A stretch of 18,068 nt of DNA from JAPSGM01 sp036556985 (GCA_036556985.1 DATBIK010000059.1:1-18068), one strand, 5' to 3'; positions 1-11,005 are shown, counted from the stretch's first letter. The notes: a model not told the origin generated them from the letters alone. A program made the numbers and translations.

Positions 1-2086
<2,086 letters not shown>

Positions 2087-2098
2087 CTGCCGGTCCGC

Positions 2099-2104
2099 TA
2101 GAAT
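2099..2104 (+). promoter_or_regulatory. -10 box of the prs promoter
   Basis: TAGAAT lies in the 50-bp gap between gyrA and prs, 32 bases before the GTG start. No convincing -35 hexamer is present at 16-18 bp. The same GCTAGnnT pattern recurs before other genes in the window, which supports it as the local form of the -10 element. Confidence 0.45.
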
Positions 2105-2136
2105 CGGCAGCGCGAGCCCCCGCACGAGACGCCATC

Positions 2137-3174
2137 GTGTACGCCGACGAGTTCAGCATCTACGCCGGCAACGCCAACAAGCCGTTGGCCGAGAACATCT
2201 GCCGCTACCTGCGCACGCACATGGGGGAGGTGCAGGTCTTCAAGTTCGCGAACGACAACATCTTCGTGCGCGTCATGGAGAACGTTCGCGAGCAGGACGT
2301 CTTCCTGGTCCAGCCCACCTCCCGACCGGTCAACGACTCGGTCATGGAGCTGCTGATCATGATCGACGCCTTCAAGCGAGCGAGCGCCGGGCGCATCACC
2401 GCCGTGATGCCGTATTACAGCTATGGCCGCTCGGACAAGAAGGACCAGCCGCGGGTGCCGATCACCGCGCGTCTCGTGGCCGACATGCTCACCGTGGCGG
2501 GGGCCGACCGCGTCCTGACCATGGACCTGCACCAGGGCCAGATCCAGGGCTTCTTCAGCATCCCCGTCGACGAGCTCACCGCTGTCGACATCCTGTGCCG
2601 CTACATCCAGGCCAAGGAGCTGCCCGATGTCGTGGTCGTCTCCGAGCTGGGCTTCGCGAAGAAGGCGCGCAACTTCGCGGAGAAGCTGTCCGCGCCGCTC
2701 GCCATCGTCGAGAAGCGCCGCCTCGGGAACGAGGATCGCACCGAGCTCATGAACGTCATCGGCGAGGTGGAGGGCAAGACCGCGGTCATCATCGACGACG
2801 AGATCGACACCGCCGGCTCGCTCATGGAGGCGGTCGACGCGCTCGTGGCCGAGGGGGCCCGCGAGGTGTACTCCTGCGCGACCCACGGCGTCTTCTCCGG
2901 ACAGGCGCTCGAGCGCATCGCGGCCAGCGCGCTGAAGGAGGTGATCGTGACCGATACGATCCCGCTCCCCGCGGAAGCGCCACATGACCGGATCACCGTC
3001 CTCTCGGTGGCGCCGCTCTTCGGCGAGGCGATCAAGCGCATCCATCGCGGCGAGAGCGTCGGCGCCCTGTTCTCGTCGGAGGTGCAGCTCGTCGAGGAGA
3101 TGACCTTCTGGGGCAGCCATGCCGAGGACGATGACGAGGTCGAGGAGCCTCCGAACCTCTCCGTCGCGCGCTGA
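2137..3174 (+). CDS. prs: Ribose-phosphate pyrophosphokinase (PRPP synthase)
   Basis: Makes phosphoribosyl pyrophosphate from ribose 5-phosphate and ATP for nucleotide, histidine and tryptophan synthesis; cytosolic. The GTG start is the first usable codon after the promoter and begins the normal N-terminus (FSIYAGNANKPLAENI). Visible motifs are PYYSYGRSDKKDQPR (92-106), MDLHQGQIQGFF (129-140), the flexible-loop KRR at 193-195 and the PRPP-binding loop DDEIDTAGS (220-228). The usual ribose-phosphate segment of the SPDxGGxxRAR type is replaced here by SELGFAKKAR (169-178), so this belongs to a divergent subfamily. At 345 residues it is about 30 longer than typical, because of an acidic C-terminal tail. 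The last 56 bp overlap the next gene, suggesting co-transcription. Confidence 0.95.
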   Translation: MYADEFSIYAGNANKPLAENICRYLRTHMGEVQVFKFANDNIFVRVMENVREQDVFLVQPTSRPVNDSVMELLIMIDAFKRASAGRITAVMPYYSYGRSDKKDQPRVPITARLVADMLTVAGADRVLTMDLHQGQIQGFFSIPVDELTAVDILCRYIQAKELPDVVVVSELGFAKKARNFAEKLSAPLAIVEKRRLGNEDRTELMNVIGEVEGKTAVIIDDEIDTAGSLMEAVDALVAEGAREVYSCATHGVFSGQALERIAASALKEVIVTDTIPLPAEAPHDRITVLSVAPLFGEAIKRIHRGESVGALFSSEVQLVEEMTFWGSHAEDDDEVEEPPNLSVAR

Positions 3175-4117
3175 GGACGCGGAGGCGTCCGCCATCGCCT
3201 GGCTGCTCGCCTCACGCGAGCCGGCGATTCGCGGGATGGCGCGCCGCGACCTCCTCGACGAGCGAGATCCCGCGGACCTGCACCAGGTCCTGGACGGACC
3301 CCTGGTGCGCGCCCTCCTCGCCGGGCAGCGGCCCGACGGCGACTGGGAACGGCAGCCGTACCGCAAGTGGACCGGCGCCCACTGGCGCCTCGTCAGCCTG
3401 GTCGAGCTGGCGGTCCCGCCGGGCGAGCCGCGGGCCATGGCAGCCCTGGATCGCGTCCTCGACTGGCTCACCGCCCGCGGCCGTCTCTCCCGCGTGCATC
3501 GCCTGCCGGGCGGCCAGCCGCTGTCGGACGCCTCGATCGAGGGCAATGCGCTGGCGGTCGCCTGCCGACTCGGCGCCGCCGACGACCCGCGGGCGGAGAT
3601 GCTCGCCGAGGCGCTCGTCGCGTGGCAGTGGCCCGACGGCGGCTGGAACTGCGACGCGCGGGCCAGCGGCCGGCGCTCGTCGTTCCACGAGAGCCTCATT
3701 CCGACCTGGGGGCTGTGGGAGTACGGCCGCGCCACCGGATCGGTCGCGGCGCGAGCGGCGGCGCAACGCGGCGCCGAGCTCTTCCTCTCCCATCGCCTGT
3801 ATCGCCGCGGAGGGACTGGCGAGCGGATCCACCCGTCGTGGACGGTGCTCCACTACCCGCCGTACTGGCACTACGACATCGGGCAGGCGCTGCACCTCCT
3901 CGCGCGGGCCGGCTACGTCCGCGATCCTCGCGCCGCCGACGCGCTGGATCTCCTCGAGGACCGCCGCCGCTCCGGAGGCCGCTGGCACGCCAGCGCCGCC
4001 TGGCGCAACCCGCCCGGCTCGAGCCGCGCGCCCGAGGCGGTGGACTGGGGCGAGGAGGCAGACCGCATGCTCACGCTGAACGCGCTGCGGGTGCTCCGCG
4101 CGGCCGGCCGCCGGTGA
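3119..4117 (+). CDS. Alpha/alpha-toroid protein with QW-type motifs (prenyltransferase/squalene-cyclase repeat fold)
   Basis: A 332-residue soluble protein that looks like an alpha/alpha-barrel of the terpenoid cyclase and prenyltransferase superfamily. Two QxxDGxW motifs are visible, QRPDGDW at 70-76 and QWPDGGW at 170-176, as in squalene-hopene cyclases. The catalytic DxDD motif of those cyclases is not seen and the length is about half, so cyclase activity should not be assumed. A conserved-looking aromatic stretch follows (HPSWTVLHYPPYWHYDI, 238-254). ATG 3119 is chosen because GGGG sits 5 bases upstream; ATG 3131 is an alternative. Both starts lie inside prs, so the gene overlaps prs by 44-56 bp. 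Its stop overlaps the next start (GTGA). The function is unknown; it may bind a hydrophobic or sugar ligand. Confidence 0.75.
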   Translation: MPRTMTRSRSLRTSPSRAEDAEASAIAWLLASREPAIRGMARRDLLDERDPADLHQVLDGPLVRALLAGQRPDGDWERQPYRKWTGAHWRLVSLVELAVPPGEPRAMAALDRVLDWLTARGRLSRVHRLPGGQPLSDASIEGNALAVACRLGAADDPRAEMLAEALVAWQWPDGGWNCDARASGRRSSFHESLIPTWGLWEYGRATGSVAARAAAQRGAELFLSHRLYRRGGTGERIHPSWTVLHYPPYWHYDIGQALHLLARAGYVRDPRAADALDLLEDRRRSGGRWHASAAWRNPPGSSRAPEAVDWGEEADRMLTLNALRVLRAAGRR

Positions 4118-4662
4118 GCGTGCCGCGCATCCGCTCCCTCGCCACGGATCAGCTCACGGACGCCGAGGTGACGGCCCTGAAGGCGCTCATGGCCGAGGCG
4201 TTCGCCGCGGACGAGCACGGCGGCTTCAGCGATGACGACTGGGCGCACGCGCTGGGCGGCATCCACGTCCTGGCCGAGGACGACCACGGCATCGTCGGTC
4301 ACGCGGCGCTCGTGGCGCGGGACATCCGGGTCGGGGGGCGGCCGCTGCGCACGGGCTACGTCGAGGCCGTCGCCACGGCGGTCGACCGACAGGGCCACGG
4401 CATCGGTACTCAGGTCATGCGCACCGTGGCAGATCACCTGGACGCCTACGAGCTCGGCGCGCTCGGTACCGGCAGCCACCGCTTCTACGAGCGGCTTGGC
4501 TGGGTGACCTGGCGCGGCCCCTCATCGGTCCGGACCACCGACGGCGAGCGACCCACGCCGGAGGAGGACGGCTACATCATGGTCCTCCGCACGCCGTTGA
4601 CCCCGCCGCTGGACCTCGGCGCGCCGATCAGCTGCGAGTGGCGACCCGGCGATGTGTGGTGA
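4114..4662 (+). CDS. GNAT acetyltransferase of the aminoglycoside 2'-N-acetyltransferase AAC(2')-I type
   Basis: A 182-residue GNAT protein. It resembles mycobacterial AAC(2')-Ic along its whole length: a DxDWxxxLGGxH-like block (40-51), the LRTGYVEAVA strand with Glu84, the acetyl-CoA loop QGHGIG (93-98), YELGALGTG (112-120), a GW-x-x-WxGPxSV block (129-139), EEDG with Asp152, and a C-terminus ending CEWRPGDVW. In AAC(2')-Ic (181 residues) the matching Glu82, Asp152 and C-terminal Asp/Trp line the aminoglycoside site; this is from memory of the family. Known members acetylate the 2'-amino group of gentamicin, tobramycin and related drugs, and mycobacterial ones are intrinsic chromosomal genes. 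The GTG start overlaps the preceding stop (GTGA), so translation is probably coupled. Activity on drugs is inferred; a housekeeping substrate is possible. Confidence 0.85.
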   Translation: MSVPRIRSLATDQLTDAEVTALKALMAEAFAADEHGGFSDDDWAHALGGIHVLAEDDHGIVGHAALVARDIRVGGRPLRTGYVEAVATAVDRQGHGIGTQVMRTVADHLDAYELGALGTGSHRFYERLGWVTWRGPSSVRTTDGERPTPEEDGYIMVLRTPLTPPLDLGAPISCEWRPGDVW

Positions 4663-4681
4663 CGCAGCAGGCGGGCCCGGC

Positions 4682-4864
4682 GTACCGATCTATCGGTACG
4701 GAATCGGCCGGAAGCGACATCGGGGCGCCGCCTGGCCGATCCATCGGTACACCGCGAGCCTGGGCCGCACCGGGAGGTTCCCGTCAGGCTGAGCCTGTAC
4801 CGATAGATGCGACGGGCCGCACCCAGGACGCGGCCCTGGTGCAGAACCGACGATAGATCGGTAC
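4682..4864. repeat. Array of four related palindromes upstream of secA
   Basis: Four copies share the pattern GTACCGAT, two bases, ATCGGTAC. Copy A at 4682-4699 is perfect (GTACCGATCTATCGGTAC). Copy B at 4736-4750 is CCGATCCATCGGTAC. Copy C at 4797-4810 is GTACCGATAGATGC, with the left half intact. Copy D at 4851-4864 is CGATAGATCGGTAC, with the right half intact. Centres are 51, 64 and 50 bp apart. The 274-bp gap holds no credible gene, so these look like binding sites of one regulator acting on secA or on the upstream operon; a genome-wide short repeat is the alternative. Confidence 0.6.
4814..4836. other. Inverted repeat GGGCCGC/GCGGCCC in the secA upstream region
   Basis: A perfect 7-bp stem with a 9-base loop lies between palindromes C and D. 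No T-run follows, so it does not look like a factor-independent terminator on either strand, although a Rho-dependent or regulatory role cannot be excluded. Confidence 0.3.
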
Positions 4865-4873
4865 AGCGGCATC

Positions 4874-4889
4874 CCCGGACAGGTCCGGG
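4874..4889. promoter_or_regulatory. Palindrome CCCGGAC-AG-GTCCGGG just before the secA promoter
   Basis: This perfect 7+2+7 palindrome has the same layout and the same AG centre as palindromes C and D, but a different half-site. Its centre is 26 bp from copy D, and it ends 31 bp before the secA -10 box, a usual place for an operator or activator site. Factor unknown. Confidence 0.45.
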
Positions 4890-4920
4890 TGGCCCTTCCG
4901 GCCCGACGGCGGCATCGGTC

Positions 4921-4926
4921 TATACT
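4921..4926 (+). promoter_or_regulatory. -10 box of the secA promoter
   Basis: TATACT ends 10 bases before the ATG of secA, so transcription should start about 4 bases before the codon and give a nearly leaderless mRNA. No good -35 box is seen at 16-18 bp, which fits with dependence on an activator bound at the palindromes upstream. Confidence 0.5.
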
Positions 4927-4936
4927 CGGCCTTCCG

Positions 4937-7839
<2,903 letters not shown>

Positions 7840-7843
<4 letters not shown>

Positions 7844-8355
7844 GCCGCGAGCGCGTCGCTCCCGCGCCGATCCGGCACGAGGTCACCGTCGACGTCCCGC
7901 CGGCCGACGCCTTCGCCGCCTTCAGCGAGGGGATGAACGCCTGGTGGCCGCGGAGCTTCACCTGGTCGGGCCAGGCGCTGGAGCGGATCGCCATCGAGCC
8001 GCGCCACGGCGGCTTCGCCCACGAGATCGGTCCGGGCGGGATGCGACTGGACTGGGGGCGCGTGGTGGCATGGGAGCCGCCGCATCGGCTCGCCTTCAGC
8101 TGGCAGGTCGGGCCCGACCGCGTGCCCGAGGTGAGCCCGGCCAACGCGAGCCATGTCGAGGTCCGCTTCGAGCCCGCCGGCGGCGGCGGGACCCTGGTCA
8201 GCCTCGTGCACGACGGGTGGGAGCGCCACGGCGAGGGTGGCGCCGCGTACCGCGACGAGTTCGACGCGGCCCGCGCCTGGCCGCGGATCCTCGAGGCCTA
8301 CGCCGCGGCCGTCGTGCCGCGCGACGAGGCACCCTGGAGCGGCCTCTCGACGTAG
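7840..8355 (+). CDS. SRPBCC/AHSA1-family protein
   Basis: A 171-residue single-domain protein of the START/Bet v1-like (SRPBCC) fold, close to the activator-of-Hsp90 ATPase homologue 1 (AHSA1) group. Typical landmarks are the first strand IRHEVTVDVPPADAFAAFSEG, then WWPRSF, a central GGFAHEI stretch, DWGRVVAWEPPHRLAFSW, the VEVRFEPAGGGGTLVSLVHDGWE strand pair, and a long C-terminal helix ending in the WPRILEAYA segment. The cavity of this fold binds small hydrophobic ligands; bacterial members are mostly uncharacterised. The ATG shares bases with the secA stop (ATGA), so it is probably translated with SecA, although a link to secretion is only inferred from position. Confidence 0.85.
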
Positions 8356-8385
8356 GGCTGCCCCATCTGCCGCCGGCCTTCCGAG

Positions 8386-8518
8386 TTCACCAGCTGCTGG
8401 CAAGATGTCGCGGCCCGAGGGTGCAAGAGTGGGGTATCTACGCCGAAATTCACCACCAGGTGACCAAGTTGGCCAGGATGTAGCCATTTCGTGATCGTTG
8501 TCACCACCCGCTGGTGAA
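8386..8518. repeat. 133-bp segment bounded by 9-bp inverted repeats TTCACCAGC/GCTGGTGAA
   Basis: TTCACCAGC at 8386-8394 is repeated inverted as GCTGGTGAA at 8510-8518. Inside lie two more related palindromes, ATTCACCACCAGGTGA at 8448-8463 and TCACCA-5-TGGTGA at 8501-8517. The segment is visibly less GC-rich than its surroundings and holds no convincing gene. CGAG stands directly left of the element and again one base beyond its right end. It could be a tiny mobile element or remnant, or a cluster of binding sites for one regulator. Confidence 0.4.
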
Positions 8519-8556
8519 TCGAGCGCGCTCGGCGTCACCGCCGCACAGCGCGGCCG

Positions 8557-8673
8557 TCATCCGTCGCCCTCCTCGTCGCGGTCGTACCGGGAGCGGATCC
8601 AGTTGCGTATCGGCCACAGCAGCACGACCGCCACCGCGATGAGCCCCCAGATCAGCAGGCTTGGGTCGGGCAT
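8557..8673 (-). CDS. Small single-pass membrane protein (38 aa)
   Basis: Reading on the minus strand from ATG at 8673 to TGA at 8557-8559 gives a protein that begins MPDPSLLIWGLIAVAVVLLW, continues PIRNWIRSRY and ends in the acidic tail DRDEEGDG. It has one hydrophobic helix (about residues 5-20) followed by a positively charged stretch, so an N-out, C-in orientation is expected. No family is recognised. Support comes from the clear amphipathic design and from a -10-like TAGCAT ending 6 bases before the ATG, which would give a leaderless mRNA. It is transcribed divergently from the cysteine-rich gene at 8827. The small size keeps confidence moderate. Confidence 0.5.
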   Translation of the reverse strand: MPDPSLLIWGLIAVAVVLLWPIRNWIRSRYDRDEEGDG

Positions 8674-8679
8674 GGACCG

Positions 8680-8685
8680 ATGCTA
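8680..8685 (-). promoter_or_regulatory. -10 box of the small membrane protein gene
   Basis: TAGCAT on the minus strand; its 3' end is 6 bases from the ATG at 8673, so the predicted transcript starts at the start codon itself. No strong -35 box is seen. Confidence 0.35.
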
Positions 8686-8693
8686 CCCGCAGA

Positions 8694-8734
8694 CTATCCG
8701 CAGCGAAGGGCAACCTATCCACAAGTTGCCCACA
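8694..8734 (+). promoter_or_regulatory. Three DnaA-box-like 9-mers in a divergent control region
   Basis: CTATCCGCA (8694-8702), CTATCCACA (8715-8723) and TTGCCCACA (8726-8734) differ by two, one and two bases from the E. coli DnaA box TTATCCACA. The last is one base from the actinobacterial form TTGTCCACA. They start 21 and 11 bases apart, so they face about the same side of the helix. They sit between two divergent promoters. Binding by DnaA is an inference. Confidence 0.35.
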
Positions 8735-8753
8735 ATCGGGCCGTTCTGCGGGG

Positions 8754-8782
8754 TTGGCGAACCAGGATCGAGTCGCTAGCAT
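8754..8782 (+). promoter_or_regulatory. Promoter for the cysteine-rich gene and prfB
   Basis: -35 TTGGCG (8754-8759), 17-bp spacer, -10 TAGCAT (8777-8782). The predicted start near 8789 leaves a leader of about 38 bases holding a hairpin at 8794-8815. Confidence 0.55.
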
Positions 8783-8793
8783 GGCCACTGGAC

Positions 8794-8815
8794 GGCGAGA
8801 CGCGGTGATCTCGCC
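8794..8815 (+). promoter_or_regulatory. Hairpin in the 5' leader of the cysteine-rich gene
   Basis: GGCGAGA pairs perfectly with TCTCGCC across an 8-base loop, and the structure ends 11 bases before the ATG at 8827. No T-run follows, so it is not a terminator. It could affect ribosome access or mRNA stability. Confidence 0.4.
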
Positions 8816-8826
8816 ATCCGGCGTAG

Positions 8827-9153
8827 ATGGAGGCCTTCGTGAAGCAGCTGACCGGCCCCACACGAGGAGCGGAGATCGCGGATGAAGCCCTCCCCTCCCC
8901 ATCGAAACCGGCAGCAGAGCTCCCGCTCGTCACCCGCTTCCGAGACCCGGAACAGCCGTACGAAGACCTGATCATGTGCGAGCGCGACTGCATGCGCTGC
9001 AGCTACGCGTTCACCCTCGATTGCGACGGCAACTGCGGCTCCTGCCCGCGCCAGTCATACTGCCCCTGTGTGAACCCGGCCAAGGTTCGCAGCAAGGGAC
9101 TGCGGCCGGGCGAGATGGAACTTCCCACGGTGGCTGCGGTTGGACGCAATTAA
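8827..9153 (+). CDS. Small cysteine-rich protein with duplicated C-x3-C-x2-C motif
   Basis: A 108-residue protein not recognised from any family. The first 50 residues are polar and proline-rich. The centre holds eight cysteines (51, 55, 58, 66, 70, 73, 79, 81), arranged as C-x3-C-x2-C, seven residues, a second C-x3-C-x2-C, five residues, then C-x-C. This strongly suggests bound metal: either zinc or one or two iron-sulfur clusters. The C-x3-C-x2-C spacing is that of radical SAM enzymes, but the protein is far too small to be one. ATG 8827 follows a good promoter; an internal ATG at 8974 would still keep all cysteines. The 3' end overlaps the TTG start of prfB by 14 bases, so the two are probably co-translated. 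It may sense metal or redox state for release-factor expression; this is inference. Confidence 0.65.
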   Translation: MEAFVKQLTGPTRGAEIADEALPSPSKPAAELPLVTRFRDPEQPYEDLIMCERDCMRCSYAFTLDCDGNCGSCPRQSYCPCVNPAKVRSKGLRPGEMELPTVAAVGRN

Positions 9154-10262
9154 GGACGAGGCGCTGCGACTGGCGCGCCTCGTGGCCGATACGGCGGTGC
9201 GCCTTTGACTTGCCCGCCAAGCAGGCCGAGCTCTCCGAGCTAGAGACGAAGTCGGCCGATCCCGAACTCTGGAACGACCAGGCACAGGCCCAGATGGTCC
9301 TGCGCCGGGCCGATGAGCTGCGCTCCGAGATCGGCGCCTGGACCGACCTCCGCGCCCGGGCCGATGCGCTCGCCGAGATCGCCGAGCTGGCGGAGGCCGA
9401 TGTCGGGGCCGCGGACGGTGACGCGCTGCAGGCCGACCTCCAGCGCGACCTCGACGCGCTCACCCGCGACTGGAACCGGATGGAGGGGCTGCTCCTCATG
9501 TCCGACCCGTACGACGAGCGCCCGGCGATCGTCTCTGTCCACGCCGGGGCAGGCGGCACCGAGAGCCAGGACTGGGCCGAGATGCTCCTGCGCATGTACC
9601 TGCGCTGGGCGGAGCGCAACCGCTTCAAGACCGAGATCCTCGACCAGACCGAGGGCGAGGAGGCGGGGCTGAAGAGCGTCACCTTCGGCGTCGACGGGCG
9701 ATGGGCCTACGGGCGGCTGAAGAGCGAGCGGGGGGTGCATCGGCTTGTGCGCATCAGCCCGTTCGACTCCCAGAAGCGCCGCCACACCTCGTTCGCGCTC
9801 GTCGAGGTCATGCCGGAGGTGGACGAGGCCGCCGCGGTCGACATCCGCGAGGAGGACCTGCGGGTCGACACCTACCGCGCCAGCGGCGCCGGCGGGCAGC
9901 ACGTGAACAAGACCGACAGCGCGGTGCGCCTCACTCACCTGCCGACCGGGATCGTGGTCACCTGCCAGAACGAGCGGAGCCAGATCCAGAACCGCGAGCG
10001 GGCGATGGCCGTCCTCCGCGCGAAGCTCGTGGAACGGGCCGAGGAGGAGCGCGAGGCCGAGATGGCCACGCTGCGCGGCGAGCACGTCGAAGCCGGCTGG
10101 GGCAACCAGATCCGCTCGTACGTCCTCCAGCCGTACACGATGGTGAAGGACCTGCGCACCGGGGTGGAGACCGCGAACCCGACCGCCGTGCTCGACGGCG
10201 ACCTCGACGCGTTCATGGAGGGCTACCTCCGTTCGCGGATCGGCGAGGGAGCGGCCACGTGA
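9140..10262 (+). CDS. prfB: Peptide chain release factor 2 (RF2), with programmed +1 frameshift
   Basis: RF2 reads UGA and UAA stop codons and triggers release of the finished protein. Translation starts in one frame with MDAIKDEALRLARLVADTAVRL, 22 codons from TTG 9140. It meets an in-frame TGA at 9206-9208 and must slip +1 at CTTTGAC to continue with DLPAKQAELSELE. This matches the E. coli autoregulatory design in position and sequence. The main frame carries the catalytic GGQ motif within SGAGGQHVNKTDSAVRLTHL. The SPF-type anticodon tripeptide is expected in the segment HRLVRISPFDSQKRR, where SPF is present. The total is 373 residues. TTG 9140 is the first possible start after a stop in that frame at 9071; GTG 9182 is a poorer alternative. 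The last bases overlap the ftsE start. Confidence 0.96.
9203..9209 (+). promoter_or_regulatory. RF2 programmed +1 frameshift site CTTTGAC
   Basis: The CUU codon is followed by an in-frame UGA and then C, the weak termination context used by most bacterial prfB genes. When RF2 is scarce the ribosome slips forward one base and continues. The internal Shine-Dalgarno-like stimulator is weak here: GGCGG at 9193-9197, instead of the AGGGGG of E. coli. Confidence 0.93.
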
Positions 10263-11002
10263 TCGGCGCGCTGTCACGGCCGCTGGGCCGATCGCGGGAG
10301 GCGGCCGACGGGCCGGTGATCAGCATGGTCGATGTGGGGATGACCTACCCGAACGGCAAGGTCGCCCTCGCCGACGTGAACGTCAGCATCCCCGCCGGCG
10401 ACTTCGTCTTCCTGGTCGGGCCGTCCGGGGCCGGCAAGTCGACCTTCATCCGCCTCCTCATCCGCGAGCAGCTGCCGACCTCGGGCCGCGTGGTGGTCGC
10501 CGGGCGCGACCTGTCACGACTGCGGCGGCGCGACGTGCCGAAGCTGCGGCGGCGGATCGGAATCGTCTTCCAGGACTTCCGGCTGCTGCCAGGCAAGACG
10601 GTGTTCGAGAACGTGGCCTTCGCGCTCGAGGTCACCGGCGCGCCCGGCGGGGAGATCCGCCGTCGCGTCCCGCAGCTGCTCAGCCTGGTCGGGCTGCAGG
10701 ATCACGCCGATCACCTGCCCACCCAGCTGTCCGGCGGAGAGCAGCAGCGCGTTGCGATCGCGCGTGCCCTCGTCCACGACCCGGCCATGCTCATCGCCGA
10801 CGAGCCGACCGGCAATCTCGACCCGGTGACGAGCTGGGAGATCATCCAGCTCCTCATCCAGATCAACGCCCTTGGCACCACCGTGCTGATGGCCACGCAC
10901 AACCAGGAGATCGTGAACGCCATGCGCCGCCGGGTCCTGGCCCTGGAGCACGGCACCCTCGTTCGCGACGAGTCCGGCGCTGCCTACGAGCGGGAGTACT
11001 GA
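10259..11002 (+). CDS. ftsE: Cell-division ATP-binding protein FtsE
   Basis: ATPase of the FtsEX complex, which activates peptidoglycan hydrolases at the division site. ABC landmarks are Walker A GPSGAGKST (54-62), the Q-loop FQDFRLL, the signature LSGGEQQRVAIARAL, Walker B MLIADEPTGNLD and the H-loop MATHN. GTG 10259 overlaps the prfB stop (GTGA) and has AGGGAG 7 bases upstream. It gives 247 residues, with a 19-residue extension compared with E. coli. GTG 10316 or ATG 10325 would give the usual N-terminus and about 225-228 residues but lack a well-spaced ribosome site. The stop is 3 bases before ftsX, so the pair is translated together. Confidence 0.95.
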   Translation: MIGALSRPLGRSREAADGPVISMVDVGMTYPNGKVALADVNVSIPAGDFVFLVGPSGAGKSTFIRLLIREQLPTSGRVVVAGRDLSRLRRRDVPKLRRRIGIVFQDFRLLPGKTVFENVAFALEVTGAPGGEIRRRVPQLLSLVGLQDHADHLPTQLSGGEQQRVAIARALVHDPAMLIADEPTGNLDPVTSWEIIQLLIQINALGTTVLMATHNQEIVNAMRRRVLALEHGTLVRDESGAAYEREY

Positions 11003-11005
11003 CCG

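Noticed and set aside
2098..3735. A 545-codon minus-strand frame opposite prs and the toroid gene
   Set aside because: Low-complexity composition typical of antisense GC-rich frames; spans two real genes and their overlap.
4682..4864. CRISPR array upstream of secA
   Set aside because: The repeated units are short palindromes with uneven spacing and variable halves, not identical repeats with equal spacers.
8298..8538. Minus-strand frames over the inverted-repeat element
   Set aside because: Stretches such as LVVNFGVDTPLLHPRAA looked protein-like, but no family, promoter or ribosome site supports them and they run into the antisense of the SRPBCC gene.
8694..8734. Replication origin, because of DnaA-box-like sites and gyrA in the window
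   Set aside because: There are only three imperfect boxes, no AT-rich unwinding region, and no dnaA, dnaN, gyrB or rpmH; gyrA is 6.6 kb away.
8501..8902. A 133-codon minus-strand frame around the divergent promoter region
   Set aside because: It covers the DnaA-like boxes, both promoters and the better-supported 38-residue gene in another frame.
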